Assembly (NCBI GenBank): GCA_910585195.1
Contig: CAJUCX010000002.1
Location: 62,001 to 126,000, forward strand
Length of the DNA: 64,000 bases
Direction: 5' to 3'
From: an uncultured Christensenellaceae bacterium
GTDB taxonomy: Bacteria; Bacillota; Clostridia; Christensenellales; CAG-314
Below the pieces are notes generated by a model. That model saw nothing but the letters and a program-made list of their open reading frames with translations. It did not search any database and was not told the DNA's origin. Both the position numbers and the translations under genes were made by a program. Positions within the stretch are counted from its first letter, which is position 1. Every line of letters begins with the position of its first letter. Shown here one piece after another: positions 43,407-52,519 of the stretch.

Positions 43407-43440
43407 GAAAGAAAAAAGTTGTTGTTTATAGACTGAAAAT
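43407..43440 (+). repeat. 34-bp direct repeat, right copy
   Basis: Identical to 42270-42303. It is a fragment of hemZ with no coding role here and directly adjoins the rpsO promoter (TTTACA begins at 43444). Confidence 0.95.
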
Positions 43441-43443
43441 CAG

Positions 43444-43472
43444 TTTACAAAAATAAACGTTTGTGATATTCT
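43444..43472 (+). promoter_or_regulatory. Promoter of rpsO
   Basis: TTTACA at 43444-43449, 17 bp, TATTCT at 43467-43472 with a TGA extension before it. The transcript would carry a leader of about 80 nt up to 43558, which could hold an S15 autoregulatory structure; I do not resolve one. Confidence 0.65.
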
Positions 43473-43557
43473 TTTCAAGTACCAAAGGCTTAGTTTGACG
43501 AATCTCCGCCGTCGTACTCGGTTTTTGGCGAATTTTATGTATGGAGGAAAAACAAAA

Positions 43558-43821
43558 ATGGAACAAATCAGTAAGTCGGAAATTATTGCAAAATTCGGAC
43601 GCAAAGAAGGCGACACGGGTTCGCCTGAAGTTCAAATAGCGCTTTTAACTGCAAGAATCAATCATTTGACGGAACACTTGAAAGTCAACAAAAAAGACCA
43701 CCACTCGAGACGCGGTCTTTTGCAAATGGTTGGTAAAAGACGCGGCCTTCTCGATTATTTGAAGAGCACCGACCTTGAAAAATACAGAAAGATTATTGCT
43801 GAACTTGAACTCAGAAAATAA
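43558..43821 (+). CDS. rpsO: 30S ribosomal protein S15
   Basis: An 87-aa protein that binds the central domain of 16S rRNA. Diagnostic blocks are GRKEGDTGSPEVQIALLTAR, LTEHLKVNKKDHHSRRGLL and GKRRGLLDYL. ATG 43558 has GGAGG upstream; an in-frame ATG at 43495 lies in the leader. It is next to pnp, as in most bacteria. Confidence 0.97.
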   Translation: MEQISKSEIIAKFGRKEGDTGSPEVQIALLTARINHLTEHLKVNKKDHHSRRGLLQMVGKRRGLLDYLKSTDLEKYRKIIAELELRK

Positions 43822-43827
43822 AACAGC

Positions 43828-43857
43828 GGCGGAATATCATTTTCCGCCCATTTTTTA
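43828..43857 (+). terminator. Hairpin between rpsO and pnp
   Basis: GGCGGAA (43828-43834) pairs with TTCCGCC (43842-43848), followed by CATTTTTTA. It is 31 nt before the pnp start, so it may be a partial terminator or processing site. Confidence 0.75.
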
Positions 43858-43887
43858 TAAATATCGGTAGTTGGTAGGAGAGAGAAA

Positions 43888-46011
43888 ATGACAAAATTTA
43901 AGAAAAACGAATGTCAAATAGGAAGCAGAAAGTATTTTGTTTTCGAAACCGAAATCGGCGGCAAAACTTTGTCTGTCGAAATCGGCAAATATGCTGAGCA
44001 AGCGAACGGTTCGTGCATAGTGCGTATGGGTGAAACCGCAGTTATGGTAAATGCGACGCTTGCAAAAACACAAAGACCGGGGATTGATTTTTTTCCTTTA
44101 GGTGTTGATTTTGAAGAAAAAATGTATTCCGTCGGTAAAATTCCTGGCGGATTCAAAAAGAGGGAAGGCAGACCGAGCGACAAGGCAATTTTGGTGTCGC
44201 GCCTTATTGACCGTCCTATAAGACCGCTTTTTCCTAAGGGATTTTTTAACGATGTAAGCGTTGTTGCTACGGCAATGTCGGTTGACGGGGATAATTCTCC
44301 CGAAGTATTGGCAATGATAGGTTCATCCATTGCGTTGACAATTTCAGATATTCCGTTTGCAGGACCTACAGGCAGTGTGGCAGTCGGTATCGTTGACGGG
44401 CAATACGTTATCAATCCTGACGCAAAACAAAGAGAAAAAAGCACCTTGGCTTTGAACTTGGCAGGAACAAAAGATGCTATTATGATGGTAGAAGCCGGCT
44501 CTAAGGAAATTTCAGAGGAAGAGATGCTTGGAGCAATTTTGTTTGGTCATGAAGAAATCAAAAAAGAGTGTGAATTTATCGAAAAGATAAGAAAAGAGGT
44601 AGGTAAGGAAAAAATCGTACCTGTACTTAATTTGGTACCTGAAGACATTAAAGCGGAAATTAAAGCCTATGCAAGCGAAATGCTTGATAAAGCGCTCGAT
44701 ACTTTTGACCGTGCCGAAAGACAAAGGAATGAAGATGAAGTAAACGAAAAAGTTACCGCTTATTATGAGGAGACAAATCCGGATTACGTTCAATATGTCG
44801 GTGACGCTTTGTATGCGCTTACAAAAGAAAAAGTAAGGGCAAAAATCATTAACCACGGTATAAGACCTGACGGCAGAAAAACCGACCAAATAAGAGAAAT
44901 TTGGTGTGAAGCGGGAATTTTACCTAGAGTTCACGGTACCGGTGTGTTTACAAGGGGAATGACGCAAGTTATTACTACAGCAACTTTGGGAACTATTTCC
45001 GATGTTCAAAAACTTGAAGGATTGGACGACGATACCTTTAAGAGATATATGCATCATTACAATATGCCTGGTTATTCTACAGGTGAAGCAAAGCCTTTGC
45101 GTTCACCCGGCAGAAGAGAAATCGGACACGGCGCACTTGCTGAAAGAGCACTTGAACCAGTTATTCCTAGCGAAGAAGAATTTCCTTATGCCATCCGCAC
45201 TGTTTCGGAAGTCGTAAGCAGTAACGGTTCTACTTCTCAGGCAAGCATATGCGGTTCGACTTTGGCGCTTATGGATGCAGGTGTTCCTATTAAGGCACCT
45301 GTTGCAGGTATCGCGATGGGGCTTATGAAAGACGAAGAACAAAATAAAGTTGCAATACTTTCGGATATACAAGGTTTGGAAGATTTTCTTGGGGATATGG
45401 ACTTCAAAGTTGCAGGTACCAAAAAAGGTATTACGGCAATTCAAATGGACATCAAAATTAAGGGTATTGACAGAAATATTCTCGAAACCGCTTTGGAACA
45501 GGCAAGAAAAGGCAGATTATTTATTTTGGATAAAATGGCAGAAGTTCTTTCTGAACCGAGAAAAGAGTTGTCAAAATATGCGCCTAAGATTATTTCGTTT
45601 GATATCAACCCTGAAAAGATAAAGGAAGTTATCGGCAGCGGCGGAAAGGTCATCAACAAGATTATAGAGCAAACCGGTGTAAAAATTGATATAACAGACG
45701 AAGGCCGCGTATTTATTGCGACAGCTGATGCGGAAATGTCTGCAAAAGCAAAAGCATTGGTGTTGAGCATTGCCAAAGACCCTGAAATCGGTGATGAATA
45801 TACAGGCAACGTTGTTCGCATAATGGACTTCGGTGCATTTGTAGAACTTGCGCCAGGTAAGGACGGAATGATTCACATTTCCAAACTTGCAAAAGAGCGA
45901 GTCGAAAAAGTAACTGACGTCGTCAATATAGGAGATACGGTAAAAGTAAAAGTAATAAAAATCGATGAGAAAGGACGAATCGATTTGAAACTTGTCAAAA
46001 AGGTTAAATAA
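43888..46011 (+). CDS. pnp: Polynucleotide phosphorylase
   Basis: A 3'-5' phosphorolytic exoribonuclease of RNA decay. The 707-aa protein has two RNase PH domains (first with RRTGRPSD-type KREGRPSDKAILVSRLIDR, second with GTGVFTRGMTQV and SSNGSTSQASICGSTLALMD), a KH domain (KEVIGSGGKVINKIIEQTG) and a C-terminal S1 domain (GNVVRIMDFGAFVELAPGKD). ATG 43888 with GGAGAG. Followed by its own terminator. Confidence 0.97.
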   Translation: MTKFKKNECQIGSRKYFVFETEIGGKTLSVEIGKYAEQANGSCIVRMGETAVMVNATLAKTQRPGIDFFPLGVDFEEKMYSVGKIPGGFKKREGRPSDKAILVSRLIDRPIRPLFPKGFFNDVSVVATAMSVDGDNSPEVLAMIGSSIALTISDIPFAGPTGSVAVGIVDGQYVINPDAKQREKSTLALNLAGTKDAIMMVEAGSKEISEEEMLGAILFGHEEIKKECEFIEKIRKEVGKEKIVPVLNLVPEDIKAEIKAYASEMLDKALDTFDRAERQRNEDEVNEKVTAYYEETNPDYVQYVGDALYALTKEKVRAKIINHGIRPDGRKTDQIREIWCEAGILPRVHGTGVFTRGMTQVITTATLGTISDVQKLEGLDDDTFKRYMHHYNMPGYSTGEAKPLRSPGRREIGHGALAERALEPVIPSEEEFPYAIRTVSEVVSSNGSTSQASICGSTLALMDAGVPIKAPVAGIAMGLMKDEEQNKVAILSDIQGLEDFLGDMDFKVAGTKKGITAIQMDIKIKGIDRNILETALEQARKGRLFILDKMAEVLSEPRKELSKYAPKIISFDINPEKIKEVIGSGGKVINKIIEQTGVKIDITDEGRVFIATADAEMSAKAKALVLSIAKDPEIGDEYTGNVVRIMDFGAFVELAPGKDGMIHISKLAKERVEKVTDVVNIGDTVKVKVIKIDEKGRIDLKLVKKVK

Positions 46012-46015
46012 AGTA

Positions 46016-46048
46016 AAAATCCCGACTGAGTAAGTCGGGATTTTTTTT
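46016..46048 (+). terminator. Terminator after pnp
   Basis: AAAATCCCGACT (46016-46027) pairs with AGTCGGGATTTT (46033-46044), loop GAGTA, then more T residues. Confidence 0.9.
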
Positions 46049-46094
46049 ATTCATAGATAGCGTCAAAAAAACATAAATATTTTTGAGGTTATTT

Positions 46095-46808
46095 ATGAAA
46101 AAAATCAACGAAAAATTATTTGTAAATGTCTTTGCTAATGTTATAATATGTTTGGTAATCGTTGCTGTGTTTTCTTTTAGTTTGGCAGGCGATATATTTA
46201 CCACAGTCAGTGCGGAAAATGAAAAACCGATTTATAAAGGCAACGAAGAAAATAACAACGTCAGTTTGATGTTTAACGTTTATCAAGGTACCGAATATAT
46301 AGAAGGCATTTTGGATACCTTGAACAAGCACGATGCAAAAGCAACGTTTTTTATCGGCGGAATTTGGGCAAGCAAAAACAATGATATGCTAAAAACAATT
46401 TACGACAGCGGAAACGAGATTGGCAACCACGGTTATTTGCATCTGGACCAAAATAAAATTACGCTTGATAAAAATATTCAGGAAATAAGTTTATGTCATG
46501 ATTTGGTAAAGCAAATTACCGGTTATGAAATGAATTTGTTTGCACCGCCAAGCGGAGCATTTTCTTCAAACACATTGATTGCAGCCAGAGATTTAAATTA
46601 CAGAACTATAATGTGGTCTAAAGATACTATAGACTGGAGAGACCATGACAGCAGTTTGATTTTTAAGCGTGCGACAAAAAACTTGTCCAACGGTGATTTG
46701 GTCTTAATGCATCCGACAAAAGATACGTTGAAAGCGCTTGACGACATTTTGACGGAAATTGAAAAACAAGGGTTTAAGGTTGTTTCTGTAAGTGAAAACT
46801 TAAACTGA
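46095..46808 (+). CDS. ylxY: YlxY-like polysaccharide deacetylase homologue, degenerate motif 1
   Basis: A 237-aa NodB-fold protein with an N-terminal membrane anchor or signal (residues about 10-32). Position after pnp and before an M16 protease gene matches ylxY of Bacillus, a spore-former family. The metal/catalytic motif 1 (normally TFDDG) reads MFNVYQG at 59-65, so both aspartates are absent. Motif 2 keeps H112 and H116 (GNHGYLH), motif 3 is FAPPSGAF without the usual Arg, and motif 4 DTIDW is kept. The protein may be catalytically inactive. The start at 46095 follows GAGG. Confidence 0.8.
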   Translation: MKKINEKLFVNVFANVIICLVIVAVFSFSLAGDIFTTVSAENEKPIYKGNEENNNVSLMFNVYQGTEYIEGILDTLNKHDAKATFFIGGIWASKNNDMLKTIYDSGNEIGNHGYLHLDQNKITLDKNIQEISLCHDLVKQITGYEMNLFAPPSGAFSSNTLIAARDLNYRTIMWSKDTIDWRDHDSSLIFKRATKNLSNGDLVLMHPTKDTLKALDDILTEIEKQGFKVVSVSENLN

Positions 46809-46819
46809 AAAGGAGATTT

Positions 46820-48079
46820 ATGGAATACATTAAAAAATATGAAAACGGTTTGAAAGTGGTAGTAAAAGAGATGCCGAGTTTTTACTCTTTGACAGTCGGC
46901 TTTTGCGTTGGCGTAGGAAGTTGTCTTGAAGATAAAACAAACAACGGTTTTTCGCATTTTATAGAACATATGATGTTTAAGGGCACTCAAAAGCGTTCTG
47001 CGCGTGAAATATCAGAGTCGATAGACAGAATAGGCGGGCAAATAAATGCCTTTACGTCAAAAGATATGACTTGTTATTACGCAAGAGTTGCGTCTGAGTA
47101 TGCGGAACATTCTGTGGAAATATTAAGCGATATGCTGCTTAATTCTTTATTTGACGAAACGGAAATGGATAGAGAAAGAAAAGTTATTTTGGAAGAAATA
47201 ACTATGGGCGACGACGAACCTGACGAAGTCTGCCACGATTTGCTTGCAGAGGCGATTTTTGGTAATGTCGGCGTTGGACAAGTCATAATAGGACCGAAAG
47301 AGCGTATTTCAAAAGCAACAAGACAAGATTTGATGAATTTTATTGACAAATATTACACCACTCAAAACATTACGGTGGCGTTTGCCGGTAATATAAAATT
47401 TGAAGACGCGTGCGCGTATGTGGAAAAATATTTTCTTAATAAATTGGATAATGGTCACAGCATTGCGAAATTGCAAGAACAAAAATATTATTCCAACTAT
47501 TTAACAAAAGTTAAAGACGTCGAGCAGGCGCATATAAGCATTGGGTTTAAGGGCATTCCGTTGGACGGAAAAGATGCATCGGCATATGCAATCTTTACAA
47601 GTATATTTGGCAGCGGAATGTCAAGCAGGCTTTTTCAGAAAATAAGGGAAGAATATGGCATGGCATATACAGTATATGCTTATCCGTCTTATTACGTAAA
47701 TAACGGGTATTTGGAAATATATGCGGGCACTAACCCGAAAAATATAGAAAAAGTAATAGAATTGATAAAAACGGAAATCGACAAAATTGTCAAAGACGGA
47801 ATTACCGACGAAGAGTTTGAAAGAGGCAAGTCGCAACTTAAAGGCGGCGTATTGCTCTCTCAGGAAAACAGCAGCGTAGTTATGACTAATTTGGGAAAAT
47901 ACTGCCTACTTTTAGATAAGAAGTATACGGTGGAAGAAAAAATAAATTCTATAAATGCAGTTTCAAAATCTCAAGTTGAAAGCATAATGAGAAAAGTTCT
48001 GGACAGAAAATCTGCGTCAATGGCAATTGTGTCAAAAACTCAACCGGCTAAAGATTTACTGGAAAAATTTAAGGCGTAA
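46820..48079 (+). CDS. M16-family zinc peptidase
   Basis: A 419-aa pitrilysin-family protease with the inverted zinc motif HFIEH at residues 46-50 and the downstream Glu ligand region (ERKVILEEI near 115-123). The C-terminal half has the companion domain with GSGMSSRLFQKIREEYGMAY. It matches the MlpA/YmxG proteins encoded after ylxY in Firmicutes. Ribosome site AAGGAG. It lies 11 nt after ylxY. Confidence 0.92.
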   Translation: MEYIKKYENGLKVVVKEMPSFYSLTVGFCVGVGSCLEDKTNNGFSHFIEHMMFKGTQKRSAREISESIDRIGGQINAFTSKDMTCYYARVASEYAEHSVEILSDMLLNSLFDETEMDRERKVILEEITMGDDEPDEVCHDLLAEAIFGNVGVGQVIIGPKERISKATRQDLMNFIDKYYTTQNITVAFAGNIKFEDACAYVEKYFLNKLDNGHSIAKLQEQKYYSNYLTKVKDVEQAHISIGFKGIPLDGKDASAYAIFTSIFGSGMSSRLFQKIREEYGMAYTVYAYPSYYVNNGYLEIYAGTNPKNIEKVIELIKTEIDKIVKDGITDEEFERGKSQLKGGVLLSQENSSVVMTNLGKYCLLLDKKYTVEEKINSINAVSKSQVESIMRKVLDRKSASMAIVSKTQPAKDLLEKFKA

Positions 48080-48085
48080 TTTAAC

Positions 48086-48114
48086 TTGTAAAACAGTTGA
48101 AAATATGCTATTAT
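48086..48114 (+). promoter_or_regulatory. Promoter of ftsK
   Basis: TTGTAA at 48086-48091, 17 bp ending in TGC, TATTAT at 48109-48114. The start codon is 27 nt downstream. Confidence 0.65.
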
Positions 48115-48140
48115 TTACATTAAGGTAAAGGTAAAGTTTG

Positions 48141-51100
48141 ATGAGAAACAAAAGCATAAAAAATCAGTCAATCGATATCAAAAAAGCAATAGGTACGGCA
48201 ATGATAATTGTCAGTGCTTTTTTGTTGCTGTGTTTAATAACCAGAAGTGCGCTTTTGGGAATAGTCGGCAAGGCCATATCCGATTTCTTTTTAGGGGTTT
48301 TCGGTATAGTTTCGTATGCGCTTATGTTGGGTATACTTGTTGCAGGCATTATGGTAGTTATGAATCGTAAAGTAATATTGCCTAAATTGCAAATTGCAAA
48401 TTTTGCGATAATGTTTTTTGCAATAACCTTACTTATACACGCGATAACTTCTGCGCACAGCGCTGTTGCAAACAGTTTTTCCGCATATCTTTCCGCTTGT
48501 TACGATTTTTCTGCAATGACGACGTTCGGTGGAGCGTTCGGCGGACTTTTTCTGTGGCCGCTTTGTAATGCAATAACTATATTCGGAGCATATATATTTA
48601 TCTTGGCATTGTTAATTTTAACCGTGTTTATTTGCGCCGAGTATTTCTTTAAGATTTCAAATATGCAAATCGAAAGGACTGCAAGGTTTGTTAAGAAAGA
48701 CATAACCAAAGAATCTTTCATTCAACCGCAATATCCTAAAAACAAACTTTTTGTTGCGACAATAAATGAAAGTCAACCTAAAATAGTTGTTCAGCCGCAA
48801 CCAAAAGTTAATAAAGCGTATAATGAACTTTATAACGAAAGACTGAGCGATAATTCTATTTCTTATGAGTTGCCGGAGCCTAGGGGGGCGTCTTCCGCGC
48901 ATGAGCAATTATTTGGTGATTATTGGCAAAAGAGCGAATATCAGTCAACTTCATCTCGTCCTTCCGCGATGCCTAGTCGGTCATATACGAAAGATTATGA
49001 AATACATTCTTCTATACCTAAAAATAATGACAATATTCTTTCTGCGCCTATGTCTACGTTTAATAAGCCGTTTGACGAACCGCCTGCAATTTTGCACGGA
49101 GACGACCAATACACAGGCGATACGTTCAATATAAAACAGACGGACGAATTTTTGGCGGAGAAAAAGCCTGCAAAAAGAACAAAAAAAGAAACTGCAAAAA
49201 AAGACTTGTACGCGCTTAAGGGCAATAATATGCAAGCGGACGAAACTTTGCCGCCTATCGTAAACGGCGAAGAAGTTTCCGCACAATTAAAGAAAAAAGA
49301 AGTTTATGAGCAATTTAACAGCACGAACGGCATCAGTAATTGCATTAACAACGTTGCAGAACAGAAAAAGGAAGAACCGATTGTTGCGCCTAAACCGACT
49401 TATTCGCCTGCTGTAAACAAAAACGAAACTGCTACTACGCAAAGCGCTTATAAGCCGAGCGCTTCTCCGATTTCACCTGCGCCGTTTGTTAAGGTGGAAG
49501 ATAAGTCGAGCGAAACGGTTGCTTATACTGAAAATAAAGAAATGGAAAGAGTTACCGTAGATGAGCCGATTTATGAAGTGGATTTACTTGACGACAAAGA
49601 ACTTGAAGATATTTCCATTGCAGAAGCAATAACCGAGCCTAAATATGACGAAATAGAACTTGAAAAAGAAGAACCTGTAAAATTTATAGAAAAGCCGTTT
49701 TTGAATAAAAACAGCAATGAAAAGGGCTTTCAGGTCGGTTTTGCCGCAGCGGTGGGTGATGACAAGAAGGAAGAAAAACCTGTCCACAAATATGAAAAAT
49801 ACGTGCCGCCTGTTCTTCAGCTTTTGGACGATGCGGCGTTTGACCCTAATGTGGTAAATGAAGACTATGAAGCAATCGGCAAAAATATTGAGCAGTTGCT
49901 TGCACAGTTTAAGGTTGAGTCGACACTTGTAAACATTATTCACGGACCTACCGTTACCAGATATGAATATCAAATCGCTTCGGGCATTTCCGTCAAGCGC
50001 GTAACAAGTCTTGCGGACGACATTTCTATGGTGGTGGCATCAAAATCCTCTGTTCGCATAGAAGCGCCGAACGCCAAAGTTGCAAAAGTGCCGCTGCGCT
50101 CTGTGTTGGAGTCTGCGGATTTTCAAAATTCAAGCCATGCATTGACTTTTGCGTTGGGTATAGACATCGGCGGACAAAAAATCGTTGCGGATTTAGCGGA
50201 TATGCCGCACTTGCTTATTGCAGGCTCAACCGGTCAAGGCAAAAGCGTTTGTATGAACTCATTGATAATAAGTTTATTGTATAAGTACGGACCTGAAGAT
50301 TTACGCTTTATTCTAGTAGACCCTAAACGAGTTGAATTTTCGGTTTACAACAAGTTGCCTCATTTAATGATAAACGACATTATCTGCGAGCCGGAAAAAG
50401 CAATAAGCGCGTTTAATTGGCTCATCAAAGAAATGGAACGTCGTTTTACGCTTTTTGCAGAGTACGGCGTAAGAGATATAAAAGGCTACAATTTGGCAAT
50501 AGATACGGAAACTACGCAAAAACTGCCGAGAATTGTTTTGGTGGTAGACGAAGTTGCAGATTTGATGCAGTACAATAAGAGCGAAATAGAGCAGCGTATA
50601 CAGAAATTGGCGCAGAAAGCGCGTGCGGCGGGCATTCATCTTGTAATGGCTACGCAAAGACCTAGTGTAGATATAATCACAGGTGTTATTAAAGCAAACT
50701 TCCCTGCAAGAATTGCACTTCGAGTTACAACGGCTGCCGATTCTAAAACAATATTGGCACAAGGCGGCCCTGAAAAATTGCTTGGTAAAGGCGATATGTT
50801 CTTCCAAACTGCAAATATGTCAGACCCGCTGCGTTTGCAGGGCGCGCTGATAACCGATGATGAAGTTAAAGAAGTAGTAAACTTTATCGCCGCAAATAAC
50901 GAATGCTATTTTGACGAAGAGGTTGCAACTGCAATAATGAAGGCAAAGCAGGCTAGTTCAAACGGCGGCGGAGATGACGATGACTTAGATGATTTGTTCT
51001 ACGACGCGTTAAAATATGTTATCGATACCGGTTCAGCTTCGATTTCGATGTTGCAAAGAAGGTTCAGCATAGGTTACAACCGCGCTGGCAGGCTTATACA

Positions 51101-51203
51101 AGATATGGAAGAAAAGCATTTTGTAAGTCAGTTTGAAGGCGCAAAACCAAGGCAAGTGCTTATTACTGCGGAAGAGTACGAGCAACTTTTTAACGAACAA
51201 TGA
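48141..51203 (+). CDS. ftsK: DNA translocase FtsK/SpoIIIE
   Basis: A septal DNA pump that clears chromosomes from the division plane and, in spore formers, moves DNA into the forespore. The 1020-aa protein has four N-terminal membrane segments (about residues 15-180), a long low-complexity Pro/Glu/Lys linker (180-560), the motor with Walker A GSTGQGKSVCMNSL and Walker B IVLVVDEVADLM, and the C-terminal gamma winged helix (SISMLQRRFSIGYNRAGRLI). ATG 48141 is preferred over the TTG at 48138. It overlaps rimO by 4 nt. Confidence 0.95.
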   Translation: MRNKSIKNQSIDIKKAIGTAMIIVSAFLLLCLITRSALLGIVGKAISDFFLGVFGIVSYALMLGILVAGIMVVMNRKVILPKLQIANFAIMFFAITLLIHAITSAHSAVANSFSAYLSACYDFSAMTTFGGAFGGLFLWPLCNAITIFGAYIFILALLILTVFICAEYFFKISNMQIERTARFVKKDITKESFIQPQYPKNKLFVATINESQPKIVVQPQPKVNKAYNELYNERLSDNSISYELPEPRGASSAHEQLFGDYWQKSEYQSTSSRPSAMPSRSYTKDYEIHSSIPKNNDNILSAPMSTFNKPFDEPPAILHGDDQYTGDTFNIKQTDEFLAEKKPAKRTKKETAKKDLYALKGNNMQADETLPPIVNGEEVSAQLKKKEVYEQFNSTNGISNCINNVAEQKKEEPIVAPKPTYSPAVNKNETATTQSAYKPSASPISPAPFVKVEDKSSETVAYTENKEMERVTVDEPIYEVDLLDDKELEDISIAEAITEPKYDEIELEKEEPVKFIEKPFLNKNSNEKGFQVGFAAAVGDDKKEEKPVHKYEKYVPPVLQLLDDAAFDPNVVNEDYEAIGKNIEQLLAQFKVESTLVNIIHGPTVTRYEYQIASGISVKRVTSLADDISMVVASKSSVRIEAPNAKVAKVPLRSVLESADFQNSSHALTFALGIDIGGQKIVADLADMPHLLIAGSTGQGKSVCMNSLIISLLYKYGPEDLRFILVDPKRVEFSVYNKLPHLMINDIICEPEKAISAFNWLIKEMERRFTLFAEYGVRDIKGYNLAIDTETTQKLPRIVLVVDEVADLMQYNKSEIEQRIQKLAQKARAAGIHLVMATQRPSVDIITGVIKANFPARIALRVTTAADSKTILAQGGPEKLLGKGDMFFQTANMSDPLRLQGALITDDEVKEVVNFIAANNECYFDEEVATAIMKAKQASSNGGGDDDDLDDLFYDALKYVIDTGSASISMLQRRFSIGYNRAGRLIQDMEEKHFVSQFEGAKPRQVLITAEEYEQLFNEQ

Positions 51204-52519
51204 AAGTAGGATTAGTGTCGCTCGGTTGCGATAAAAACAGAGTTGATTCTGAAATTATGTTATACAATTTGCAAAAGGACGGGTTTGAAATCACAGGCAA
51301 TCCGTCCGACGCAGATGTGATAATAGTAAACACTTGCGCCTTTATAGAATCGGCGCGAAAAGAATCTATCGATGCCGTTTTTGATATGGTAAAATATAAA
51401 AACGGCAAGTGTAAAAAACTCATAATGACAGGCTGTATGCCGCAAAAATTTATCAACGAATTGTTTGATGAGTTTACGGAAGTTGACGGTTTTTTGGGTA
51501 CAAACGATTATGCCGATATCGGGGCTTTTATAAAAACGCTGGACAAACGTTGTTATAAAGTTTCGCCAAACACTTCAAGAATAGAAGAGGGCAACAGAAT
51601 TGTTACTACGGGCGGTCATTTTGCTTACCTGCGTGTTGCCGACGGTTGCGATAATTTCTGTACATATTGTCTAATTCCGTCTATACGCGGCAAATATCGT
51701 TCCAGAAAGATAGAAAACATTGTTGAAGAAGCAAAGCGGCTTGTCAAAAACGGCACAAGAGAATTGATTTTGATTGCGCAGGATTTGACAAAATACGGCT
51801 ATGATTTATACGGTGACATCAAACTCGTACAGCTGTTGCAACAACTGTCTGAAATTGAAAATCTTAAGTGGATTAGACTGTTATATTGCTATCCGGAATT
51901 GATTTCCGACGAGTTGATTGACGAAATTGCAAATAACAAAAAAATTGCAAAATACATAGATATTCCTTTGCAACACAGTCAAGATAAAATTCTTAAACTT
52001 ATGGGGCGAAAGTCCACACGCGGTCAACTTGAAACGTTATTTAATAAACTGCGCGACAAGGTGCCGGATATATCAATTCGTTCGACTTTTATTTTAGGTT
52101 TTCCTAATGAAAGTCAAGAAGACTTTGAAGGACTTAAAGACTTTGTAAAAAAACAACGGTTAAACAACGTAGGTTTCTTTACCTATTCGCAAGAAGACGG
52201 TACTGCTGCGGCAAAAATGTCCGGACAAGTGGATGAAGAAATAAAAGCAAACAGACTTAAAATTTTGGCAGACGTACAATATGACGTCGTATTAAAAAAC
52301 AATGCAAAGTTAATCGGAAAAAATTTGCAAGTCGTTATCGATGATATTGTGAAAAAATCCAACGACGGTTATATATATAATTGTCGCAGTCAATATAATG
52401 CGCCGGATATTGACAGTTGTATTTATGTAAAGTCAAGTAAAAAGTTGAATGTCGGCGAGTTTATTGAGGTAAAAATTACCGAAATTGTCGATTATGACTT
52501 AAAGGGGGAAGAATTATGA
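51200..52519 (+). CDS. rimO: Ribosomal protein S12 methylthiotransferase RimO
   Basis: A 439-aa radical SAM methylthiotransferase that modifies an aspartate of S12. The N-terminal UPF0004 domain has its cluster cysteines in SLGCDKNRVDSE, VNTCAFIESARKES and TGCMPQ. The radical SAM motif is in VADGCDNFCTYCLIPSIRGK, and a C-terminal TRAM domain follows. SLGC-K-N-VDSE separates RimO from MiaB. Coupled to ftsK by an ATGA overlap and to pgsA by a 4-nt overlap. Confidence 0.95.
   Translation: MKVGLVSLGCDKNRVDSEIMLYNLQKDGFEITGNPSDADVIIVNTCAFIESARKESIDAVFDMVKYKNGKCKKLIMTGCMPQKFINELFDEFTEVDGFLGTNDYADIGAFIKTLDKRCYKVSPNTSRIEEGNRIVTTGGHFAYLRVADGCDNFCTYCLIPSIRGKYRSRKIENIVEEAKRLVKNGTRELILIAQDLTKYGYDLYGDIKLVQLLQQLSEIENLKWIRLLYCYPELISDELIDEIANNKKIAKYIDIPLQHSQDKILKLMGRKSTRGQLETLFNKLRDKVPDISIRSTFILGFPNESQEDFEGLKDFVKKQRLNNVGFFTYSQEDGTAAAKMSGQVDEEIKANRLKILADVQYDVVLKNNAKLIGKNLQVVIDDIVKKSNDGYIYNCRSQYNAPDIDSCIYVKSSKKLNVGEFIEVKITEIVDYDLKGEEL

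Larger units (their letters stand above)
42304..43440 (+). mobile_element. Lipoprotein cassette inserted at the 3' end of hemZ
   Basis: A 1137-bp segment lies between hemZ and the rpsO promoter and ends in a second copy of the 34-bp hemZ terminus. Removing one repeat plus the segment would restore a simple hemZ-rpsO spacer. The segment holds one gene with its own extended -10 box, ribosome site and terminator, and no recombinase or transposase. The arrangement resembles site-specific integration into a gene end that regenerates the gene, with mobility supplied in trans. Gene duplication or recombination between short repeats is the alternative. Confidence 0.65.
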
